From assembly GCA_015067185.1 (NCBI GenBank), contig SVMZ01000010.1:22261-86260 (forward strand): DNA of 64,000 nucleotides, written 5' to 3'. Positions 37,765 to 47,832 of the stretch are shown here, one piece after another. The position numbers and the translations under genes are program-made. Source of the DNA: Oscillospiraceae bacterium. GTDB lineage: Bacteria > Bacillota > Clostridia > Oscillospirales > Ruminococcaceae. The stretch's first letter is position 1. Every line of letters begins with the position of its first letter. Below the pieces are notes generated by a model. That model saw only the letters and a program-made list of their open reading frames with translations. It was not told the DNA's origin and ran no database searches.

Positions 37765-39141
37765 TCAATTGGTGTGTATGGTGTCCAGTTGCTGGAAACG
37801 GGAGTGAAGGCCGTCCCAACCGAGATTAACAGTGGCAGTTTCACCGTGACGGTTTTTGGCAACAATCAATTCGGCGAGATTTCCGTTTTCTGCATTTTGA
37901 TCAAAATAAGCTTCGCGGTGGATCATCATAACGATATCAGCATCCTGCTCAATAGAGCCGGATTCACGCAGGTCGGAAAGCATGGGGCGCTTATCCTGGC
38001 GACCTGCCACACCACGGGAAAGCTGAGAACAGACGATAATGGGAACATTCAGTTCGCGGGCCATAATCTTGAGAGAACGGGTAATGGCGGAAACTTCCTG
38101 AACGCGGTTTTCGCTCTGTTTTCCGCCTGTTCCGGAGGTCATCAGCTGCAGGTAGTCAATAACAACCAGTCCAAGATCGGGGATTCTGCGCAGCTTTGCC
38201 TTCATTTCGGCAACGGTAATGCTGGATGTATCGTCCATATAAATGGGGGACTTGGAGACAACCTGAATAGTTTCAATCAATCGAACCCATTCATTGGGGG
38301 TCATCTGACCGGTACGGAAGGCCTTGCTTGAAATAGCAGCCTTGGAGGAGAAAATTTTAGAAGTCAGCTGTTCTGCACTCATCTCCAGAGAGAATACGAC
38401 AACGGTTCGTTTCTGGTCGAAAGCAACGTTGGCGGCAATGTTGAGAGCAAATGTAGTTTTTCCCATACCGGGGCGTCCGGCAACGATCAGCAGGTCAGAT
38501 TTGTTAAGACCGGTCAAAATGGTGTCTAATTCGCTGTAGCCGGTAGAAATACCGAGATATTGTTCCCGATCCTTACCGCTGAGCTTCTGAAGTCTGTCAA
38601 AGGTGGAGAGAGCACTTTCACTGATATGGATTACGCCTCTGTTCCCACGCCCCTGACGGATATCGTAAACCTTCTGTTCCGCACTGTCCAGAAGCATCTG
38701 AGCATCACCCTGTCCGTCAGCAGCCTCGGCAATAATCTCCTGAGATGCGCGTACCAACCTGCGGCCGATATACTTATCCAGAACGATACCGACATAGGCA
38801 CTGATATTGGAGATGGAAGGAACAATATCGACCAGCTGAGCAAGATACATTTTAGCATCGGCATCAGATTCAAAGATGTTTTCGGCACGGACACGGTTGA
38901 GAACGGTGACAAAATCCAGTGTTTCGCCGGCGAGGAACATCTTGCCCATCAGAGCGAAAATCTCAGCGTGTTGCGGACGATAAAAGTTATCGGGGCGCAG
39001 CTGTTCAAGAATTTCGGGCAGACAGGAGGGATCGACAAGAATTGCGCCAAGCACAGACTGCTCAGCTTCCAGGTTATAGGGGACCTTGACAGACAAATCC
39101 GGAAGGTCACCGGCTGGCTGTATAGACGGCATGGAAGACAT
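37765..39141 (-). CDS. dnaB: Replicative DNA helicase DnaB
   Basis: NLEAEQSVLGAIL, VAGRPGMGKTTFALNIA, LRESGSIEQDADIVMMIHR. Confidence 0.95.
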   Translation of the reverse strand: MSSMPSIQPAGDLPDLSVKVPYNLEAEQSVLGAILVDPSCLPEILEQLRPDNFYRPQHAEIFALMGKMFLAGETLDFVTVLNRVRAENIFESDADAKMYLAQLVDIVPSISNISAYVGIVLDKYIGRRLVRASQEIIAEAADGQGDAQMLLDSAEQKVYDIRQGRGNRGVIHISESALSTFDRLQKLSGKDREQYLGISTGYSELDTILTGLNKSDLLIVAGRPGMGKTTFALNIAANVAFDQKRTVVVFSLEMSAEQLTSKIFSSKAAISSKAFRTGQMTPNEWVRLIETIQVVSKSPIYMDDTSSITVAEMKAKLRRIPDLGLVVIDYLQLMTSGTGGKQSENRVQEVSAITRSLKIMARELNVPIIVCSQLSRGVAGRQDKRPMLSDLRESGSIEQDADIVMMIHREAYFDQNAENGNLAELIVAKNRHGETATVNLGWDGLHSRFQQLDTIHTN

Positions 39142-39201
39142 AACAATTCTCCTGACCAAAAGATTTGGGGATACAATCCCCGGAGCGTTGTCGGAGAAGA
39201 A

Positions 39202-39648
39202 TTACTCTTCGGAGACAACAACAAACATTTTTGCGCTGACACCGGCATGCAGTTTGACAACTGCTTCATATGTGCCAAAGTTTTTGATATCCACAGCAAG
39301 TTCAACCTTGCGTTTGTCCACGGCAAAACCGTAGCTTTTTTCAATGGCATCGGCAATTTCTTTGGATGTGACGGAACCGAAAAGACGTCCGCCGGCACCG
39401 GCTTTCGCGATGATTTTTACGGATTTTCCATCCAGGCTTTTTGCGGTGTCGCGAGCCTGCTGGAGTTCAAGAGCCTCGCGGCGTTTTGCAGCTTCTTCCT
39501 TGGCTTTGACTTCGCCCATAACCTGAGCATTTGCCTCAACGGCAAGTCCGCGTTTAATGAGAAAATTGCGTGCGTAGCCGTCTGCAACCTCTATGATCTG
39601 GCCTTTTTTGCCGGAACCGCGTACATCTTCTTTCAAAAGTACTTTCAT
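39202..39648 (-). CDS. rplI: 50S ribosomal protein L9
   Basis: [39 protein letters not shown]. Confidence 0.97.
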   Translation of the reverse strand: MKVLLKEDVRGSGKKGQIIEVADGYARNFLIKRGLAVEANAQVMGEVKAKEEAAKRREALELQQARDTAKSLDGKSVKIIAKAGAGGRLFGSVTSKEIADAIEKSYGFAVDKRKVELAVDIKNFGTYEAVVKLHAGVSAKMFVVVSEE

Positions 39649-39675
39649 GATAATACCTCCAATTGGAATTGACCG

Positions 39676-41676
39676 TTATTCGGTCTCTTTTTTATCTTCT
39701 TTCATATACATGTCGTGATATTCATCAATGGCTTTTTCAAGCAGGATCACGGCATTTTCGACGGTTTCGCCCTTCATCTGGGTTCCTGCCATCGTGTGGT
39801 GTCCGCCGCCGCCGAGTTTTTCCATAATAAGCTGAACATTTATTTTGCCAAGAGAGCGGGCCGAAATGGAGACTTCACCGCCATAATCATACATGACAAA
39901 AGAGGCATCTACGCCATCAATATTCAGCAGCTCATCGGCTGTTTGCGGAGCAACAATTTTAATCTCGTTGGTGGTATCCTTGGCACCGGCAATAGCACAG
40001 TTGCGGTAAATGTGTGCGGAGGATACCAGTTTGGTGCGTTTCTGATAAGCGCTCATGGAGCCGGAGAACATCTTCTTGACTTCTACCGTGTCAGCCCCCA
40101 TTTTACGGAGGTAAGCGGCAGCCTCAAAGGTACGTACACCGGTGCCCATAACGAAGTTTTTAGTGTCAAGGGTGATACCAGCCAAAAGAGCCTCTGCCTC
40201 GATGGCACCGATAATATGGTTGTCGCCAAAGTACTGCAGCAGTTCGGTAACCATTTCAGAGGCAGAAGAAGCATTGGGCTCGTGGTAGAAAATACGGGTA
40301 GCTTCAATGTGTCCGACCATTTTGCGGTGATGGTCAATAATCACGGTATCCTGACAGGCATCCAGAAGATCGGCAGATTCTGTGAGCATGGCAACGTGAG
40401 TATCAACAATGATAAGCAGAGTGTGAGGTTTGACAAGTTTGAGTGCATGGGGCGGAGTGACAAAAACATCGTTGAACCCGTTTTCATATACTCTTTTAAG
40501 AAGAGCTGTGGCAAGGTTTTTAGTGGGATCAAGCACGATATAGGTAGGTTTATCGCAGCTCAGTGCCATACTGGCGGCGCCAACAGCAGATCCAAGGCTG
40601 TCAATATCGGCATAGCGGTGTCCCATGACCATGACATTGTCTGCTTCCATAATCAAATCTTTCAGTGCGGAAGCTACAATTCTGGATTTGACCTTGGTGC
40701 GTTTCTCAACGCCTCTATGTATACCGCCGAAGAACTCAAAACTGCCATTTTCATTTTTTACGGCAGCCTGGTCTCCGCCGCGGCCGAGCGCCATTTCCAA
40801 AGCCTGCTCAGCCAGCTTTTCGGCATCTGCCAGGTTGGATGCGCCGCGGCCGACGCCGATGGAGATGGAAGCACGTCCCTTAATATCGGTGAACTCCAGA
40901 TCGCGGATATCGTCCAACAGATGGAAACGCCCTTCAAGGATTTTTTTCAGATTGCGCTCTTCGATAATGGCAATATATCTGTCTCGGCGGGAGGTTCTGC
41001 TGAGATAACAGTTATATTCAATGGAAAATTTTTCGAGAGCCTCTTCGATAGCGCCGAGAATACGTGTTTTTTCACTTTCCTTGGCATCCTGCAGCAATTC
41101 GTCATAACTGTCCAGAAGGATCATGGCAACAGACATGCGTGTTTCAAAAAATTCGTTGGTAAAGTAGCGCAGCTCTGTTTCATCAAGGAAATAGAAAACA
41201 CGAAGAGCGTCGTGGTTCTCTCCTTTGGCTTCCACCATATATACTCTGTAGTTCCCGTCTTCATAGCGAAGACGGATGCCCTTGGTGAGGATATCTCCCT
41301 CTAAATCGACATCGGGAACCAGAATATCTATGGGGGAACCAATCATTGGTTTGTTGTGGATAACACCGGATTCAAAGGGTTTGTTGTACCAGACAATTTC
41401 ATCCAGATTATTTGCAACCACAACCGGGATAGGAAAGTTGGGGAGAAGACCGTGCATCTGTGAATCGAGGGTTTTGGCCATATAGCCAAGGTAATCGCTG
41501 ATCTCTTTATTTACCTTGGAGAGGGAGATAAACAGATACACATACAGCATCAACAAAGCTACGGCTTCAATCCAGAAAGCAAATTTGTTGATGAATAAAG
41601 TGACGAGTACGATCAGTGTACAGAAAATCACCATTACATACACGATCGGTTTAAAAAGCCAGAGTTTGCGATTCAT
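39676..41676 (-). CDS. gdpP: GGDEF-DHH cyclic-di-AMP phosphodiesterase-type protein
   Basis: Two TMs, degenerate GGDEF, DHH motifs (VMGHRYADIDSLGSAVG, VIIDHHRK), C-terminal GGGGHHTMAG. Confidence 0.9.
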   Translation of the reverse strand: MNRKLWLFKPIVYVMVIFCTLIVLVTLFINKFAFWIEAVALLMLYVYLFISLSKVNKEISDYLGYMAKTLDSQMHGLLPNFPIPVVVANNLDEIVWYNKPFESGVIHNKPMIGSPIDILVPDVDLEGDILTKGIRLRYEDGNYRVYMVEAKGENHDALRVFYFLDETELRYFTNEFFETRMSVAMILLDSYDELLQDAKESEKTRILGAIEEALEKFSIEYNCYLSRTSRRDRYIAIIEERNLKKILEGRFHLLDDIRDLEFTDIKGRASISIGVGRGASNLADAEKLAEQALEMALGRGGDQAAVKNENGSFEFFGGIHRGVEKRTKVKSRIVASALKDLIMEADNVMVMGHRYADIDSLGSAVGAASMALSCDKPTYIVLDPTKNLATALLKRVYENGFNDVFVTPPHALKLVKPHTLLIIVDTHVAMLTESADLLDACQDTVIIDHHRKMVGHIEATRIFYHEPNASSASEMVTELLQYFGDNHIIGAIEAEALLAGITLDTKNFVMGTGVRTFEAAAYLRKMGADTVEVKKMFSGSMSAYQKRTKLVSSAHIYRNCAIAGAKDTTNEIKIVAPQTADELLNIDGVDASFVMYDYGGEVSISARSLGKINVQLIMEKLGGGGHHTMAGTQMKGETVENAVILLEKAIDEYHDMYMKEDKKETE

Positions 41677-41768
41677 GGTGTGATCACAGTTTACCGTAGA
41701 GGGTGGGGAATCACAACGGCAAAAGTATCTCCTTTCTTAATTTTATTTTCCCGAATATAGTGAGGAGA

Positions 41769-43946
41769 TTATTCAACTGTGCTGCGGACATCCTCAATAA
41801 TGGGGAGGATCATGGGGCTGCGCCCGGTTTTGGAATAGAGATAGCTGTCAAGAGCATCCCTTACCTTGGATTTGAGAGAACTCCATTCAGTAAGACCGGG
41901 GTGAAGGTAGCTTTCAGCGGTCTCTCTGGCAATGCGCTTTGCCTCTGCAAGCATCGGCTCAGATTCGCGGACATAGACAAAGCCTCGTGAGACAATGTCC
42001 GGACCGGCCAGAATCTGACCAGTGACGGAATTAATGGTCATAACGGCAATAATCAGGCCGTCCTGTGCCAGCTTTTGACGGTCCCGAATGACAGTGCTTC
42101 CGACATCGCCGACACCGAGTCCGTCAACAAGAATTTTTCCGGCGGGAACAGAGCCGGTAATCTTCATGGTATTGCCATTGGTTTCGATGACATCGCCGAT
42201 AGAACCGATGATAATATTGGAATCGGCGATTCCCATTTTGGTAGCGAGTCCGGCATGCTTTTTCAAATGCTTGTATTCACCGTGGACGGGGATAAAGAAT
42301 TTGGGATTGGTAAGAGAGAGCATCATTTTCAGCTCATCCTGACATGCGTGACCGGAAACGTGTACCTCATACATTTTTTCATAGATAACATCTGCGCCCA
42401 GTTTCATCAACTCATTGACAACGCGGTTAACCAGCTTTTCGTTGCCGGGAATGGGGGTGGCGGAGATGATAATGAAATCGTTGGGGGTAACGGTAATCTT
42501 ACGGTGCTCACCCATGGCCATGCGGGTGAGTGCGGACATGGTTTCACCCTGTGAACCGGTAGTGATAATGACAATTTCAGAATCGGGATAGCGTCCGATG
42601 GCATCCACATCAATCAGCATGCCCTTGGGAATTTTGAGGTAGCCGAGCTCCATGGCAACATTGACAACGTTGATCATGCTGCGGCCGCAGACGGCAATTT
42701 TCCGTTGGAAGTGGTGGGCGGTGTCTACAATCTGCTGAATACGATGGATATTGGAAGAGAAAGAGGCAATGATGATTCTGCGGTCGCTTGCACCGCTGAA
42801 CAGATGAGTAAAGGATTCGCCTACATTCTTTTCGCTGGGAGTACTGCCGGGACGCTCAGCATTGGTAGAATCGGAGAGAAGGGCAAGAACGCCCTTGCGC
42901 CCCAGTTCACCAAAGCGGGCCAGGTTGATGACCTTTCCCTCAATGGGAGTATAGTCTATCTTGAAGTCGCCAGTCTGAATAATGACACCGGCAGGTGTAT
43001 GGATTGCCATGGCACAGGCATCGGGGATGGAATGATTGACGTTGACAAATTCCACCGACATACAGCCGAACTTGACCACATCACCGGATCTCACAACATT
43101 GAGACTGCATTTCCCGGCAAGCCCGGCCTCTTTGAGTTTGCCTTCCACAAGACCGAGTGTCAGTTTGGTGCCATATACGGGGACATTGATGTTTTTAAGA
43201 AGATAGGGCAGACCACCGATATGGTCCTCGTGACCATGGGTGAGGACGATACCTTTGAACCTGTCACGGTTTTTATCGAGATAGGAGAGGTCGGGAATGA
43301 CAATATCTACACCCAGCATATCGTCATCTGGGAAAGCCAGACCACAGTCAACAATAAAGAGATCGTCGCCGCATTCGTAAACGGTCACGTTTTTGCCGAT
43401 TTCGTTGAGTCCGCCGAGAGGAATGATCCTGACGGTGGGTTTAACGGCAGCACGTCCGCGTTTTTTGGCTTTGGGTGCGGTCTCATTCTGAACAGCAGCA
43501 AGTGCCGCCTGAGCCGCCTGGATGGCTTCTGCAGTAATATCGTCCGAAGAGGACTTTGCGGACTTTTTACTCTGGCGGGTTGTTCTTTTATTATCATCGC
43601 TACGGGACTTCTTTGTGGAAGAAGCAGCGGTGTTTTTTTCGCGGGTTTGTGCGGTTTTGCGGGATTTTGCGGTTTTGTTTTTCTGTCTGTTTTCAGCACG
43701 GGCATTAGCCGTAAGTTCGTCAATGGTTTCATTGATCAGGGTTTCGGGATCAAGTTTATCATAAAGTTTTGTCTGGTCAATTTTCTGGTCAATATTTTTC
43801 TGCTTCACAGAGGAAGAAGGAGAGGTTTTTTTATCATTTTTTTTAGGACGTCCTCTGCGGGACGGAGATTTTGATGATATTTTTTCTGTTGTTTCTTCCG
43901 CGCCGTTGATGTTGTTGAGTTCGGCGGAATTTTTGTTTTTTGCCAC
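41769..43946 (-). CDS. rnj: Ribonuclease J family protein with long basic N-terminal extension
   Basis: LTHGHEDHIGGLPYLL, TGSQGETMSALTRMA, VSGHACQDELK; likely GTG start at 43946 preceded by GGAGGTAATTCA. Confidence 0.93.
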   Translation of the reverse strand: MAKNKNSAELNNINGAEETTEKISSKSPSRRGRPKKNDKKTSPSSSVKQKNIDQKIDQTKLYDKLDPETLINETIDELTANARAENRQKNKTAKSRKTAQTREKNTAASSTKKSRSDDNKRTTRQSKKSAKSSSDDITAEAIQAAQAALAAVQNETAPKAKKRGRAAVKPTVRIIPLGGLNEIGKNVTVYECGDDLFIVDCGLAFPDDDMLGVDIVIPDLSYLDKNRDRFKGIVLTHGHEDHIGGLPYLLKNINVPVYGTKLTLGLVEGKLKEAGLAGKCSLNVVRSGDVVKFGCMSVEFVNVNHSIPDACAMAIHTPAGVIIQTGDFKIDYTPIEGKVINLARFGELGRKGVLALLSDSTNAERPGSTPSEKNVGESFTHLFSGASDRRIIIASFSSNIHRIQQIVDTAHHFQRKIAVCGRSMINVVNVAMELGYLKIPKGMLIDVDAIGRYPDSEIVIITTGSQGETMSALTRMAMGEHRKITVTPNDFIIISATPIPGNEKLVNRVVNELMKLGADVIYEKMYEVHVSGHACQDELKMMLSLTNPKFFIPVHGEYKHLKKHAGLATKMGIADSNIIIGSIGDVIETNGNTMKITGSVPAGKILVDGLGVGDVGSTVIRDRQKLAQDGLIIAVMTINSVTGQILAGPDIVSRGFVYVRESEPMLAEAKRIARETAESYLHPGLTEWSSLKSKVRDALDSYLYSKTGRSPMILPIIEDVRSTVE

Positions 43947-44255
43947 TGAATTACCTCCAAAATAAATCTGAAATTTAAGTGTTTCGAAAAGATGCACGGG
44001 GACATCTTGGATTTTGGAGCATTTAAGGGCGCACCACCAAAAGGCGGCATGAAATATAAAAATGCGCCTGATAAAGCTCCGTATGTATGTTCGCAGCAAT
44101 GAGTGGAACGCTGCGGAACAGTAAAATGACGGATATCACGCAAGCCGTCATCGAAAGGCTGATTGAATAAAAAGGGAATATATCAAAATCACTGGTGTAG
44201 TGAAAAAGTGCTGTATTGGTATAGCGAAAATTTACACCATACTTATACAGACTAA

Positions 44256-44284
44256 ATTATACTATTTTTGTCTTTCTTTGTCAA
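44256..44284 (-). promoter_or_regulatory. Consensus sigma-A promoter upstream of rnj
   Basis: Minus strand TTGACA - 17 nt - TATAAT, about 300 nt upstream of the rnj start. Confidence 0.8.
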
Positions 44285-44297
44285 GCATGAAGAGGGG

Positions 44298-46703
44298 TCA
44301 GCTTTGAGGCAGAGAGGGGGTTTCTATTTTTTGAATCAGTTTCTCGTAAAAGCCGCATATTTCTTCAGCGGTTTCGGTGGTCTCGGCTTCGGCGATAATT
44401 TTGATTCCGTCTCCTTTTTTCAGAGGACGCAGCGTAGCGTATCCCCCTTTGGTGCGCAGTACGATACCCTCTCCGATTTTACCGCTGCGCAAAGAGGGAT
44501 GGTGTTCGCTCATGCTGTCTATCTTGCCAACAATACCGGCGGGATTTTCATGAATGGGAACCGTGCGGCTGCTGACAGCAAAATCGGGGAGCAGTTCCGA
44601 AATTCGTTTTACGGTAAAGCGGTTTTCGGTAAGAAAATTGACCGCCTTCAAAGCCTGCATCACCATATCCCGCGACCAAAGCTGGTTGGCCGCGGTTTTC
44701 CTTGCCTCGCTGTCGCTGTCATCGGCGGGGCAGGTGAGATAGCGGAGAAGTTTGGTTCCGTGTCTGGCGGCAATGCCATCCAGAATTTTAGGTGCACCGC
44801 ATCCGACAGCTACATTTCCTTTCTCCAGTTCTGCCATGCAGCACAACCCGAACACGCGGGGTTCGGAAAGACAGACGCCCTCCGGATTGCAAAGCGCAAC
44901 ACCGGTAGAGCTGAGACGGATGATGATATCTTCTCCCTGTTGAAATCCGGCACGGGAAAGCATTTTTTCGAGAAGATCTTTCTGGGAGGAAAGCTCACTT
45001 TCAACGGTAATTTTAGTGGAGGAAGCTTCTTTGGCGGAGACGGTTATCATGCTGCGCAAGGCAGATTGATAGAGGGTGTCAATATCCCGTATGGGAATAA
45101 GTCTGCCGAAAGAAGAGCTGTCCTTGACTGTAAAATCACCGGAGGCCAGAGCGTTTTCGATCCCTCTTTCAACGGCACGGACGGAAGGAAGCCCGCCGTC
45201 CTGTACAATATGAATACGGCTGTTGTTATTTTCGCGCTCAATCCAGATACCGGCTTTAATGCTGCCAAGAGTCATACCAAAGTTGAAAACCTCTCTCCGA
45301 CAGATACCCAGATCATATACATCGAGGCCGGCGGAAAGAATACCACTGGCGACGGCATGAAGAAAAGCGGAAGAAGGGTTGGAATCGGAACAGCCAACAG
45401 CAATAAGATCCGTATTTTTGGAAAAAACCGTTCCGGCAGCCACACCGATTCTGGTACAAAGCTCTGCAGTCAGCTCTGTGCCGGTATTTCCTTCGATGCC
45501 GTCTTCACCGAAAGAACAGCTTTTTCCGCTGGAAAAACGAACATGCATATCGGCGACAGTTCCGTCCGGAATATTTTTGTGAGGCCAGATTTTGATGCCG
45601 GGATTAATTCTGGCAGCACGTCCGATGATAGAGCGGGAACCGATAACGGCACCCTCAAATACCATACTTTTCTCTTTGCAGACTGCGCCGGAGCAGACCA
45701 CGCTGCGGGAAAGGGAGCTCATATTGCCTACGGCACTATTCTCGAGCAGAATAGAACCGTTGATATGTGCTCCTTCCCCAACAACGCAGTCATCGTCCAG
45801 AACGCTGCCCTTATCAATTACTGCACCGTCGCCGATTTTTACCCGGCGGCCGATATATACCGGAGAGATGGCGGTGAAACGTCCCAAAGGTTCCCCAAAT
45901 TCTGCAATGTTGCCAAAAGCATCTCTGGGAAAGGGTCTGGCCAGGTTTACCTTATCTTCCAGAATATCCTGCTGACAGTTGATATAACTTTTCAAGTCAC
46001 CGATATCGCACCAGTATCCTTCTTCGCGATATACAGCTATCTTTTTTCCCTGTTCCAGCATTTGAGGAAACAGATCTTTGGCAAAATCATAGTTTGTGCT
46101 GTCGGGAATCCTTTCCAGGCAGGAAGCGGAGAGAATATAGACACCTGTATTGGCAAGGTTGCTTACAGCCTGTGAGAATGCCGGTTTTTCAATAAAGGCT
46201 TCCACTTCATTGCCGTTGGCCTTGATCAGCCCGTATTCCCGGGGATCTTCCACGGCTTTTGCTATAATGGTAGCTTCTGCTTTGCAGGTACGGTGAAAAG
46301 CAAGAGCCTTTTTTAAATGAAAATCACAGAGCGCATCACCACTGATGATGATAAGATCGGAAAAGTTGATATCCGTATGATAATGCGATTGAATACAGTT
46401 GGAATAGGCGTTTTTCACACTTCCCGCAGTGCCAAGGGGGGTATTTTCTTCGGCAAAGCGGAGAGAAACCCGTCCAAAACGGTTTTCGGGAAAATGGTCA
46501 ATGATATTTTGGGCAAGATATCTGACAGAGACGGCAGCCAGTTCAACGCCGTTTTCTTCAAGAAGAGCAAGGATATATTCTATGATCGGGCGTCCGCATA
46601 GGCGGACCATAGGTTTGGGAATATCACAGGTGAGGGGACGAAGCCGGCTGCCCTCTCCGCCGGCCATAATAATGGCAGCAAGTCCTTTTTTGTTTTCTTC
46701 CAT
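44298..46703 (-). CDS. Sugar-phosphate nucleotidyltransferase fused to a phosphohexomutase-like domain
   Basis: AAIIMAGGEGSRLRPLTCDIPKPMVRLCGRPIIEYIL; left-handed beta-helix hexapeptides; C-terminal mutase-like layout. Confidence 0.85.
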   Translation of the reverse strand: MEENKKGLAAIIMAGGEGSRLRPLTCDIPKPMVRLCGRPIIEYILALLEENGVELAAVSVRYLAQNIIDHFPENRFGRVSLRFAEENTPLGTAGSVKNAYSNCIQSHYHTDINFSDLIIISGDALCDFHLKKALAFHRTCKAEATIIAKAVEDPREYGLIKANGNEVEAFIEKPAFSQAVSNLANTGVYILSASCLERIPDSTNYDFAKDLFPQMLEQGKKIAVYREEGYWCDIGDLKSYINCQQDILEDKVNLARPFPRDAFGNIAEFGEPLGRFTAISPVYIGRRVKIGDGAVIDKGSVLDDDCVVGEGAHINGSILLENSAVGNMSSLSRSVVCSGAVCKEKSMVFEGAVIGSRSIIGRAARINPGIKIWPHKNIPDGTVADMHVRFSSGKSCSFGEDGIEGNTGTELTAELCTRIGVAAGTVFSKNTDLIAVGCSDSNPSSAFLHAVASGILSAGLDVYDLGICRREVFNFGMTLGSIKAGIWIERENNNSRIHIVQDGGLPSVRAVERGIENALASGDFTVKDSSSFGRLIPIRDIDTLYQSALRSMITVSAKEASSTKITVESELSSQKDLLEKMLSRAGFQQGEDIIIRLSSTGVALCNPEGVCLSEPRVFGLCCMAELEKGNVAVGCGAPKILDGIAARHGTKLLRYLTCPADDSDSEARKTAANQLWSRDMVMQALKAVNFLTENRFTVKRISELLPDFAVSSRTVPIHENPAGIVGKIDSMSEHHPSLRSGKIGEGIVLRTKGGYATLRPLKKGDGIKIIAEAETTETAEEICGFYEKLIQKIETPSLPQS

Positions 46704-46842
46704 AGGCTTAAAAATCCTTCCTGATGTTTGGTTAATAATTTTATGATGCATTTCCGGGGGTTATGAGTATACCGGTTTACTGTTATTATTGCTCAATGAG
46801 GGGAATTTTAACATGGAAGAGAAAATATCATATGAAAATTGG

Positions 46843-46871
46843 TTGCAAAAACAGGAGGCCCATGATATAAT
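46843..46871 (+). promoter_or_regulatory. Sigma-A promoter of the T-box-cysE-cysS operon
   Basis: TTGCAA - 17 nt - TATAAT. Confidence 0.65.
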
Positions 46872-46879
46872 AATGGCAT

Positions 46880-47119
46880 AAGAACAGGAATCGGCTGAGA
46901 AGAGGAAGAGTAACCTGCTGACCGGTATCCAGAGAGGGAAAGCGATACGCTGAGAGCTTGCCCGACAGGGAACAGGATGAAGTGCACCTCGGAGCCCGCA
47001 TGGTGAATGAAGTAGTTGTGCGCGTATAGTCTGCGTTAAAGACTTTGAGCGATAAATCAGGAGTGGAACCGCGGTGATCTCCCGCCTCCGACAGTCATGG
47101 GACTGTTGGAGCTTTTTTT
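46880..47119 (+). ncRNA. T-box leader, predicted tRNA-Cys responsive
   Basis: CAGAGAGGGAAA...GCTGAGAGCTTGCCC, specifier region GAAG-TGC-ACCTCGGAG, T-box GAGTGGAACCGCGG (47061), terminator CTCCGACAGTC-atgg-GACTGTTGGAGCTTTTTTT. Confidence 0.92.
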
Positions 47120-47174
47120 ATTTTACAGCGCGGCGATTGTTCTTAAATATAAAATAATAATACGGAGGAAGGGT

Positions 47175-47816
47175 ATGTCACTTTTATCTCAGGATATACA
47201 GGCAGTAAAAGAACGCGACCCAGCGGCGAGAAGCAGTCTGGAAGTATTTTTGTTGTATTCGGGACTCCATGCTATCATACTGCATAGGTTGGCTCATAAA
47301 CTTTATAATGCAAAGATGTTCTTTATTGCGAGAATGATCTCGCAGATTGCCCGTTTTCTCACCGGAATAGAGATCCATCCCGGTGCCAAGATTGGCAGAG
47401 GTGTGTTTATCGACCACGGCTCCGGTGTTGTAATCGGAGAGACAGCAGAAGTGGGAGACGGCTGTACCATATATCAGGGCGTTACTTTGGGCGGTACGGG
47501 AAAAGATAAGGGAAAACGTCATCCCACACTTGGCAAGAATGTGCTTGTTGGTTCCGGCGCCAGAATTCTTGGTCCTTTTACAGTGGGAGATAACGCAAAA
47601 ATTGCGGCAAATGCCGTAGTGCTCGACCCGGTACCGGAAAATTCCACTGCAGTCGGTGTTCCCGCCAGGATTGTTAAGCGTGACGGACGGAAGGTGGAAC
47701 AGCTGGATCAGATCCATATTCCCGACCCTGTTGCACAGGAGATTTGCAGGTTGGAGATACAGATCGACCATATCATGAAAGAATTAAACGAATTGAAAAA
47801 AGCAGAAGAAAAATGA
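47175..47816 (+). CDS. cysE: Serine O-acetyltransferase
   Basis: GIEIHPGAKIGRGVFIDHGSGVVIGETAEVGDGCTIYQGVTLGGTGKDKGKRHPT. Confidence 0.96.
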   Translation: MSLLSQDIQAVKERDPAARSSLEVFLLYSGLHAIILHRLAHKLYNAKMFFIARMISQIARFLTGIEIHPGAKIGRGVFIDHGSGVVIGETAEVGDGCTIYQGVTLGGTGKDKGKRHPTLGKNVLVGSGARILGPFTVGDNAKIAANAVVLDPVPENSTAVGVPARIVKRDGRKVEQLDQIHIPDPVAQEICRLEIQIDHIMKELNELKKAEEK

Positions 47817-47832
47817 AAGGAAATATACAGAG

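Noticed and set aside
39715-41304. 529-aa plus-strand ORF
   Set aside because: Antisense to gdpP, whose DHH/DHHA1 motifs are clear.
43805-44143. 112-aa minus-strand ORF in the rnj leader
   Set aside because: Overlaps the rnj N-terminus in another frame, poor RBS, composition unlike coding sequence; the leader is better explained as structured UTR.
44268-46175. 635-aa plus-strand ORF
   Set aside because: Antisense to the nucleotidyltransferase gene; reading frame kept open by codon bias.
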